This document shows, piece after piece, positions 57,935 to 64,000 of a DNA stretch of 64,000 nucleotides. The position numbers and the translations under genes were made by a program. This DNA comes from Arthrobacter_E sp044748305 (GTDB lineage: Bacteria; Actinomycetota; Actinomycetes; Actinomycetales; Micrococcaceae): contig NZ_JBIVFT010000013.1 of the NCBI RefSeq assembly GCF_044748305.1, positions 18,605 to 82,604 on the forward strand. Direction: 5' to 3'. The notes under the pieces are model-generated. The model was not told the origin of the DNA, searched no databases, and saw nothing but the letters and a program-made list of their open reading frames with translations. Numbering within the stretch: the stretch's first letter is position 1; every line of letters begins with the position of its first letter.

Positions 57935-58861
57935 CTACTCGGGGCTGTTTCTCACGTACTCGGGATTCTCAACAAATGCACGCAGGTCCTCGGCGATCTC
58001 CCGCAACCAGCTCTCGGCATAGTGACCCGGACGCCAAGCCATCCACAGGCCGGTCTGAGTGCGCTCCGCGCTTCCAGGGTCGACCAGATCGCACCCCCAG
58101 GTTCCATAGCCGCTGGGCTCTGTTGTGATGCCGATGCCGAAACCTGCCGCGGCCAGTGCCAGAATATTGCTTCCTTCTTCACATTCGAGCAACTCACCAG
58201 GCGTCACGCCGCAGCGCGCAAGCGCCTCCTCCAGAATCTGTCGGCTGACGGTCTGCGAAGGATGAACAATGAGCGTGCGATCCTCCAGCTCCGAAAAGTC
58301 GACACTGGCGCGACCATGCCACTCATGCCCCTGTCCGACATGAACCCTGAGAGACCCCGAACCGAGGAGCTCGTGTTCCAGGTCGTCGCTCGGGCGAACC
58401 GGTGAGATGACGAAGTCGGCACCTTTGCTGAGCTCAGCGTCCAAGCCGAAGTGGCCTCCCACTCGTGCACTGATCATCGGGATCCTCGTGCCGGCTTCCG
58501 CGATGTAGCGCGAAAGGACACCGCGGATCGTCGCGATCGTGGCAACACAGCGCAGTTCCTTCACGCAACCCCAGCGAAGCACCGCCACGGCCTGATTGGC
58601 ATAACGCTGCTGACGCACAAGCTCCCGCGCGATAGGGACGAATGCCTCTCCCCCGGGCGTGAGAACGAGCCGTTGTCCGCTGGGCTCGAGCAGCTTGATT
58701 CCGAGCTCCGCCTGCAGGGCTTTCAATTGCCGGCTGAGGGCAGGCTGGGCCAACTGCACGGCCTCCGCCGCCGCGGTCACCGTGCCGTGGTCGACAACCT
58801 CCAAAAAGAGCGCCACGCGCCTGATATTCACCAAGGGATCATATCCAGTGAAACTAGGCAT
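57935..58861 (-). CDS. LysR family transcriptional regulator
   Basis: About 308 residues from ATG 58861. The helix-turn-helix is TVTAAAEAVQLAQPALSRQLKALQAELGI after VNIRRVALFLEVVDHG, and a LysR effector domain follows with typical LRCVATIATIRGVL. A GTG at 58831 would start at the first helix and is also possible. The target is unclear; on the same strand upstream is only the small orphan frame at 58879-59151, so no obvious partner gene is present. Confidence 0.82.
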   Translation of the reverse strand: MPSFTGYDPLVNIRRVALFLEVVDHGTVTAAAEAVQLAQPALSRQLKALQAELGIKLLEPSGQRLVLTPGGEAFVPIARELVRQQRYANQAVAVLRWGCVKELRCVATIATIRGVLSRYIAEAGTRIPMISARVGGHFGLDAELSKGADFVISPVRPSDDLEHELLGSGSLRVHVGQGHEWHGRASVDFSELEDRTLIVHPSQTVSRQILEEALARCGVTPGELLECEEGSNILALAAAGFGIGITTEPSGYGTWGCDLVDPGSAERTQTGLWMAWRPGHYAESWLREIAEDLRAFVENPEYVRNSPE

Positions 58862-58878
58862 ACCAATTCGGCGGATGA

Positions 58879-59151
58879 CTATGGGATACCCGAATTGAAA
58901 TGCGAACAAATAGTCGAGCCTGACCGGCAGTTCGGATTCGTCTCGCCACCTTGATTGTTAATCGTTCCAATGAAATTGCTGAACGCTTCTCGGGCATTTG
59001 CCGGAGGCCCGTATTCGATCGTCACGAATTGCTCCTGACCTAACCCGATGTTCTCGCCTGACACCAAGATGAAACCGGTCTTCCGGCATTGAAACCAGGC
59101 AGCTACGCAAAATCCGCCCGAGCGGACAGCATGGCTGGAAAGCGTCACCAT
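58879..59151 (-). CDS. Small orphan reading frame of unknown function
   Basis: A 90-residue frame from ATG 59151 with four Cys and a tail rich in Asn and Ser (NNQGGETNPNCRSGSTICSHF). Base composition is noticeably lower in GC than the neighbours and no family is recognised. It may be a remnant of a larger gene or noncoding. A short perfect ribosome site is not seen. Confidence 0.3.
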   Translation of the reverse strand: MVTLSSHAVRSGGFCVAAWFQCRKTGFILVSGENIGLGQEQFVTIEYGPPANAREAFSNFIGTINNQGGETNPNCRSGSTICSHFNSGIP

Positions 59152-59210
59152 CCACCCGCTCAACGGTCTTCCAAGGTTCTCATCAGATTGTTCTGATAAA
59201 TGTTGGACAC

Positions 59211-60182
59211 ATGCCCAATGAAACCCTGGAGACGAACGCGCAGGCGTCGTTTTCGTCAGCGCCTTCGCGGCGCGGCGGCATCCGCATCGCGCTAGTCGTC
59301 CTAGCGCTGGTCCTTCTCGTTCTGCTCGTTCTGGGCCCGCTGTTCCCCGGTCCGGTAGGAACATTCGCGGCCATCCTCCGCCCGTGGCTCTGGCTCCCGT
59401 CAGCGCTTGTCGCTCTAGGCGCTCTCTTCGCCCGTCGGTGGCGCAGCTCAGTGGCGCTTGCGATCCCGCTCGGGCTCTGGTCGGTCCTGGTTCTCCCCGG
59501 AGTCATCCCTCCACTGCAGCATCCCGGAGGGGTGAGCAAGGGACTGACGGTGGCGAGCCTCAACGTCCATGCGGGGTCTGACGCAGACACCGTCTCCGCC
59601 CAGGCCGGCGCGCTCGAACACCAGGGGGCCGATGTCATCGCCCTGGTGGAGCTCGACCAGAACTCCCGCTCGGTGGCCGCCCGCACCTTGGCAGACAGCT
59701 ATCCCTATTCATCCACGGTGGGCACCGTGGGCCTCTGGAGCCGATTCCCCCTGCACGCTGAGCAGCCGCTGGAACTGGGGCTCGGGTGGAAGAGGGCGCT
59801 GCAAGTCACCGTAGACTCCCCCGCCGGTTCGGTGAGCCTCTACGCGCTCCACGCGGCGTCGGTACGGGCCGGCGACCAGGAGGCGCGTGATCTCATGCTC
59901 AGTGACCTCGCGGATGCCATACGTCAGGATTCCTCACCGAGGATTCTCGCCATCGGTGACTTCAACGCCGTCGCTGACGACCCCGCGATGGCCGGCGTCC
60001 GCGAGCTTCTGGAGGAACCTCGCCAGAGTGTGCCGTCGTTCGGCATGACCTGGCCATCAGCATTCCCTCTGGCGCGCATCGATCACGTCTACCAGCGAGG
60101 CCTCACCCCCGTCTCAAACATCGTCCAGGACATCCCGGGCAGCGACCACCGCGCCGTCGTCGCCTCCTTCGAGGCAGCCTGA
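59211..60182 (+). CDS. Endonuclease/exonuclease/phosphatase family membrane protein
   Basis: A 323-residue protein. Two or three N-terminal helices (ALVVLALVLLVLLVLGPLF, LWLPSALVALGALFA, LAIPLGLWSVLVLPGV) anchor an EEP domain with Asn in ASLNVHAGSDADTV, Glu in VIALVELDQNS, the Asp/His pair in LAIGDFNAVADDP and DHRAVVASF at the end. The fold hydrolyses phosphodiesters or phosphomonoesters; membrane anchoring suggests an extracytoplasmic role. It starts at ATG 59211 and is 40 bases from the next gene. Confidence 0.82.
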   Translation: MPNETLETNAQASFSSAPSRRGGIRIALVVLALVLLVLLVLGPLFPGPVGTFAAILRPWLWLPSALVALGALFARRWRSSVALAIPLGLWSVLVLPGVIPPLQHPGGVSKGLTVASLNVHAGSDADTVSAQAGALEHQGADVIALVELDQNSRSVAARTLADSYPYSSTVGTVGLWSRFPLHAEQPLELGLGWKRALQVTVDSPAGSVSLYALHAASVRAGDQEARDLMLSDLADAIRQDSSPRILAIGDFNAVADDPAMAGVRELLEEPRQSVPSFGMTWPSAFPLARIDHVYQRGLTPVSNIVQDIPGSDHRAVVASFEAA

Positions 60183-60221
60183 CGCAGCGCACTGAACGAC
60201 CCCCATGGCTAAGCTCAAGGT

Positions 60222-60920
60222 ATGACCTCGTGGCGGAACGGACCTTGGCCTGCGCTCGTCGCTGCGCTCGGCGACCGGCCCCATCACCGGGACGTCGAGC
60301 ATGCTCTGCGCTCAGCCGGCTGGAGTTCGGCGGGCGCCGGCGACTGGGCCATCGCACTCCGCTCGCCGGACGGTGCGTTCGCGGCCCGGATCAGCCCCTT
60401 CGACCCCATGGGTCCCTACACCGCACGGCTGTACCGGGAAGCCGCGGCCACCAGGCACGTGCCGATGCTCCTCCTGCACCTCAGGCTCGAGGGCGGTGGC
60501 GATCTGCAGATCATGGAATGGCTGGCGCCGGTCCCCGAGGATATTGCACGAGATGTCCATCAGGCCATCGCGACGGGCCGCCCCGAGACGGCAGCGTTGG
60601 CCGCCATCATCGACGGAGTGCACGAGGACGCCCGCGCTCTGCTCCCCTGGTGTGGTCCGCTCGATAACAATCCCGCGAATGTCATGCGGGCCGCCGACGG
60701 CCATCTGGTGGTGATGGACCTCTTCTACGCGGATGGGCTCGGGCTCTACACGGCGGCCTCAGAGACCCCCGAGCTGGTAGCGGCAAGCATTCCCGAGCAC
60801 GAACGCCGCTACATGACCGAAATCCCCTTGGCGGGTTCCGGCCCGTGGCAGCCCGGGGAACAGGAACGGATCCGCCAGCTCCTCCTGAACGCGGACAACA
60901 AATCGAGGGGCGGACTCTAG
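60222..60920 (+). CDS. Kinase-fold (phosphotransferase-like) protein
   Basis: A 232-residue protein with a reduced protein-kinase-like core. LDNNPANVMRAADGHLVVMDLFYADG resembles the catalytic-loop Asn and DFG-like Asp of aminoglycoside phosphotransferases, while the N-terminal lobe is short. The HxD catalytic Asp is replaced by LDNNP. It may be a pseudoenzyme or a divergent kinase. No close named family is recognised. The gene is ten bases from the downstream acetyltransferase and may be cotranscribed. Confidence 0.5.
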   Translation: MTSWRNGPWPALVAALGDRPHHRDVEHALRSAGWSSAGAGDWAIALRSPDGAFAARISPFDPMGPYTARLYREAAATRHVPMLLLHLRLEGGGDLQIMEWLAPVPEDIARDVHQAIATGRPETAALAAIIDGVHEDARALLPWCGPLDNNPANVMRAADGHLVVMDLFYADGLGLYTAASETPELVAASIPEHERRYMTEIPLAGSGPWQPGEQERIRQLLLNADNKSRGGL

Positions 60921-60929
60921 GCTGGGACC

Positions 60930-61433
60930 ATGGACCACTCTCCTCAGAGATCTCATGCGCCGCAACTCTCAGCCGATCATCCGCACCTCCGGGTCCGGCG
61001 GGCGACCGAACAGGATCTGCCCGTCCTGATCGCGATGCTTCACGATGACGTCCTGGGCGAAACCCGGGAGCAGCATGATGATGCCGCCTATCGCCGTGGC
61101 TTCGCCGCCGTCGACGCCGACCCAGGCCAGTTCCTCGCTGTCGTGGTGGATCCTCAGGACACCGTGCTCGGCATGATGCAGCTGAGCCTCATCCCTGGGA
61201 TCTCACGCGGGGGGCGACTCCGGCTGAACGTCGAAGGTGTCAGAATCTCCTCCGCCAACCGGGGCCAGGGTCTGGGAAGCGCCATGATGAGCTGGGCGAT
61301 CGGCTTCGGCCGCGATCACGGAGCAGGTCTGGTGCAGCTCACCACCGACGCGCGGCGTCTGGATGCCCATCGCTTCTACACGCGACTCGGCTTTGTGCCG
61401 AGCCACGTAGGCATGAAGCTCCAGCTGGACTGA
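60930..61433 (+). CDS. GNAT family N-acetyltransferase
   Basis: A 167-residue GNAT protein. LRVRRATEQDLPVLIAML opens the fold, VRISSANRGQGLGSAMMSWAIGFG is CoA motif A and LVQLTTDARRLDAHRFYTRLGFVPSHVGMK is motif B. The acceptor is unknown. It ends three bases before the stop of the convergent penicillin-binding protein gene with no terminator in between, so the two transcripts overlap at their ends. Confidence 0.84.
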   Translation: MDHSPQRSHAPQLSADHPHLRVRRATEQDLPVLIAMLHDDVLGETREQHDDAAYRRGFAAVDADPGQFLAVVVDPQDTVLGMMQLSLIPGISRGGRLRLNVEGVRISSANRGQGLGSAMMSWAIGFGRDHGAGLVQLTTDARRLDAHRFYTRLGFVPSHVGMKLQLD

Positions 61434-61436
61434 CGG

Positions 61437-63398
61437 TCAGCCGGCCGCGCCGTCCAAGAACTTCTTCAGGAGCGGGCCACTGGTCTCGGCGCCGAAACCG
61501 CCGTCTTCAACGAAGACGGCCACAGCCAAGTCACCATGGGTGGCCACGATCCAGGCATGCGTCTTCGGCGGGTTGTCAGTGCCGTACTCGGCGGTGCCCG
61601 TTTTGGCTCCCACAGGGGCTCCCGGCACTGAAGACAGGAAACCCGCGTGCCCGGAAGTCACGACGGCGCGCATCATCTCCTGCAACTTCGTCGCCTCAGC
61701 CTTGGTGATCGGTTTGTCGATCACCGGCGCAGCCGAGGCGGAGGCACTGGCGGACGGCAGACTTCCCGCACTTTCGCCGAGGATCAGTTTCGGCGCCACC
61801 GGGGCACCTTTCTCGACCGAGGCGGCCATGACCGCCCCGGCGAGCGGCGAGAGCAGGATCTTGCCTTGGCCGATCATCGACGCGGCGTGCTCGGTGCCGT
61901 CGGCAGTCTCAGGAACCGAGCCGAGGAAGGCATCGAACCCGAGGTCCGCCGGAGGCAGCCCTATGCCGAGCGACCGTGCCGAGTTCTCCTGCTGCGCCTG
62001 GGACACCTTGTCCCGGGCGTTGATGAACGCGGTGTTGCACGAGTGAGCGAACGCCGTCTCGAGCGGGACGGAGCCGAGAGACGATTCCGGGTAACCGGGC
62101 GCGTTCTTGAAGACGCGGCCGTCAACCGTCACCTGCGGTGTGCACGACACCGTCGACGATGGCGACATGCCATTACGGATCATGGCGAGGGAGTCGACGA
62201 TCTTGAACGTCGAGCCAGGCGCGTACTGGCCCACCATCGCCGTGTTGTACCCGTTGCTTCCCGGCCCCGAAGCCGCCGCCAGGACGGCCCCGTCCGAGGG
62301 GCGTACCGCGACGAGAGCGGACGCGGTTCCGGAAACGCTCGCCAACGTGTCGTCCGCGAGCTGCTGCAAGCGAGGATCCAAGGTGGTCTTCAGGGGCTTG
62401 CCGGCCTCAGGCTTGCGTTCGAAAAGCACTCGTGAGGTGGTGTCCGCGGACTGCTCCTGACCCTTCACCGCAGCCTTCCCGGCCGTGACGATCACACCGT
62501 CCTGACCTCGAAGCTGAGCGTCGTATCGGGCCTGAAGCCCACCCAGTCCGGTCAGATCCCCTGCTTTGAGCGCCCCCTTCGACTTTTCCACCTGCTCTGC
62601 GGTCGCCTCGCCCACCGTGCCGAGCACGGCACGGGCGAAGGTGCGGGTGGGGGCCAAAGCCAAAGTCCCATCCACGATCCGTGCGCCCGGGACCGTGTCC
62701 AGCTTGGCAGGGGTGAGGGCTTTGGCCTCGGCGGAGTCGGCACGCAAGGTGATCGCGCTGACGAAGGCCTGTGGTCCGGCAGCCCTCACCCGGCCTGCGA
62801 ACTCGGCTGCGTCGACATCTGCCAGCCGGGCCACCTGTGCGGCGGATGCGGCGGGATCCTTGCCTTGCAATCGCGACTTGTCCACTCCGAAGTTGATCAC
62901 AGGACGGTTGGTGACCAGGACCTTGTCGCCGGCACCGAGGATCGAGGCCCGGTCAGGACTCTGACTCGCGAGGCTGAGGACCTCACCGTCTTTGAGGTCC
63001 GGTGCCACACTCGCCGGGCTCCACTGGGACGTCCACTGATCACCCTTTTTATCCAGCGTCGCCTGCGTGGTGTAGCCCCACTCGCCGCTGGAGAGCTTCC
63101 AGGCGTACTTGAGATTCACCGTCGCCTTGTCCCCATTCACAGTCACCGAGTCGACGGTCACGGCAGGTTTGACGGTTCCCATCCCCGCGGTGATGTCCTT
63201 CAGCTTCTGAGCCGTCTGTTGTGAGTCGGCGCCGTCGAACGCGGTCTTGCTCAGATCCAGAGAGGAGAGCGCTCCGGCCAGGGCCTGCCCCGCTGCTTCG
63301 GCTCCCTTGCGCCCGTCATCACAGGCGGTCAGGGATCCCAGGAGGATCAGGGCTGTCAGAGTACTTGTCAGAAGGCGTGTTTTCCCCACGTGCGCCAT
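61437..63398 (-). CDS. Penicillin-binding transpeptidase with MecA-type N-terminal domain (lipoprotein)
   Basis: A 653-residue cell-wall transpeptidase. The signal LTSTLTALILLGSLTACDDG has a lipobox (LTAC), so it is probably lipid-anchored. Residues about 35-150 form the NTF2-like MecA_N domain, then a PBP dimerisation region, and a transpeptidase with SxxK (PGSTFKIVDSLAMI), SxN (AHSCNTAFINARD) and KTG (VGAKTGTAEYGTDN). In staphylococci PBPs of this shape resist beta-lactams, but many actinobacteria have them as ordinary class B enzymes. A Ser/Ala-rich insert sits near the KTG. The ATG at 63398 is in a good context. Confidence 0.88.
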   Translation of the reverse strand: MAHVGKTRLLTSTLTALILLGSLTACDDGRKGAEAAGQALAGALSSLDLSKTAFDGADSQQTAQKLKDITAGMGTVKPAVTVDSVTVNGDKATVNLKYAWKLSSGEWGYTTQATLDKKGDQWTSQWSPASVAPDLKDGEVLSLASQSPDRASILGAGDKVLVTNRPVINFGVDKSRLQGKDPAASAAQVARLADVDAAEFAGRVRAAGPQAFVSAITLRADSAEAKALTPAKLDTVPGARIVDGTLALAPTRTFARAVLGTVGEATAEQVEKSKGALKAGDLTGLGGLQARYDAQLRGQDGVIVTAGKAAVKGQEQSADTTSRVLFERKPEAGKPLKTTLDPRLQQLADDTLASVSGTASALVAVRPSDGAVLAAASGPGSNGYNTAMVGQYAPGSTFKIVDSLAMIRNGMSPSSTVSCTPQVTVDGRVFKNAPGYPESSLGSVPLETAFAHSCNTAFINARDKVSQAQQENSARSLGIGLPPADLGFDAFLGSVPETADGTEHAASMIGQGKILLSPLAGAVMAASVEKGAPVAPKLILGESAGSLPSASASASAAPVIDKPITKAEATKLQEMMRAVVTSGHAGFLSSVPGAPVGAKTGTAEYGTDNPPKTHAWIVATHGDLAVAVFVEDGGFGAETSGPLLKKFLDGAAG

Positions 63399-63564
63399 TA
63401 TGCCTTGAGGCTACGACAAAGTATGGACGCCCTGATCCGCGGCTGGCCGTGAGATCCAATTGCGACTCATACTGGGCATCTGGTATAAGCGCGCCACCGG
63501 GCGGATAATCAAAGTAGGTCATGGCATAAGCCACGTACCGGCAAACAGAAGGAAGGAGTCGGCC

Positions 63565-63840
63565 ATGAGTTTCCTGGCTTTCCTCGTACTGGGTCTCATT
63601 TGCGGCGCGATCGCCAAGATGATCATGCCGGGTGAGCATGGCGGCGGCTGGATCACCACTTTGATCCTCGGCGTCGTCGGAGCGATTCTCGGCGGCTGGA
63701 TCGGAGCCGTCGTCTTCAACGTCGGCATGGCGGGATTCTGGAGCCTCCAGAGCTGGATCCTGGCCATCGTCGGGTCTGCCATCGTACTGTTCGTCTTCGG
63801 GCTGGTCAGCCATGGTGGGCACCGGCGAGTGAGCCACTGA
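63565..63840 (+). CDS. GlsB/YeaQ/YmgE family membrane protein
   Basis: A 91-residue protein with three membrane helices: FLAFLVLGLICGAIAKMIMPG, TTLILGVVGAILGGWIGAVVF and LQSWILAIVGSAIVLFVFGLV, the usual pattern of the transglycosylase-associated/YeaQ group, linked to stress response. GGAAGGAG precedes ATG 63565 at good spacing. The gene is complete before the poly-G tract that begins six bases later, so its tail may still be reliable. Confidence 0.88.
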   Translation: MSFLAFLVLGLICGAIAKMIMPGEHGGGWITTLILGVVGAILGGWIGAVVFNVGMAGFWSLQSWILAIVGSAIVLFVFGLVSHGGHRRVSH

Positions 63841-63844
63841 GACG

Positions 63845-64000
<156 letters not shown>

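Overview
The window is a high-GC actinobacterial chromosome segment, most likely from an Arthrobacter-type member of the Micrococcaceae. The reasons are the complete Pup-proteasome gene set, a mycothiol gene (mshC), the RNA polymerase-binding protein RbpA, a fused PafBC regulator, and a gene order (mshC - PAC2 - HAD - M50 protease - trmI - arc - dop - pup - prcB - prcA - pafA - FKBPs - pafBC - tatA - tatC - helY) that is a conserved actinobacterial backbone. No rRNA, tRNA, prophage or CRISPR array was seen.

Bases 1-25,900 are mainly core genome. The plus strand carries the pupylation/proteasome cluster (arc, dop, pup, prcBA, pafA) with many overlapping stop/start codons, two FKBP-type prolyl isomerases, pafBC, the Tat translocase and the helicase helY. 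An amidohydrolase, a gene-free region that looks like a structured RNA locus, and the ppm1-type mannosyltransferase follow. Convergent to ppm1 lie rbpA, an SPFH/NfeD membrane pair, an RlmA-type rRNA methyltransferase and a peptide deformylase.

Bases 25,900-41,700 are more accessory: a LysR/YeiH pair, a 1442-residue secreted carbohydrate-active protein with a concanavalin-like domain apparently inserted inside a BNR_4 propeller, an ATPase preceded by four short direct repeats, a LysG/LysE pair, a Tat-exported alkaline phosphatase, and a three-gene flavin redox operon (ferric-reductase-like membrane protein, FMN-binding protein, ApbE).

Bases 41,696-44,275 are a 2.58-kb IS481-family element. 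It carries an MFS efflux gene as passenger, translationally coupled to the transposase and enclosed by 19-bp inverted ends. It sits in a reconstructed 16-bp palindrome with a CTAG core, and the transposase stop codon appears to have been supplied by the target duplication. In this copy one base change removes that stop.

Bases 44,300-63,840 are a patchwork of small regulator/enzyme pairs with readable operators (MarR/FAD monooxygenase, TetR/CMD plus aldo-keto reductase, MerR/DUF998, LysR), several acetyltransferases, a DinB-NTF2 fusion, a stand-alone TOPRIM protein, a probable 25-residue membrane microprotein, a Tat-type secreted protein, a penicillin-binding protein and a GlsB-type membrane protein. 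The last ~155 bases are a poly-G run and low-complexity sequence that look like a sequencing or assembly artefact at a contig end.
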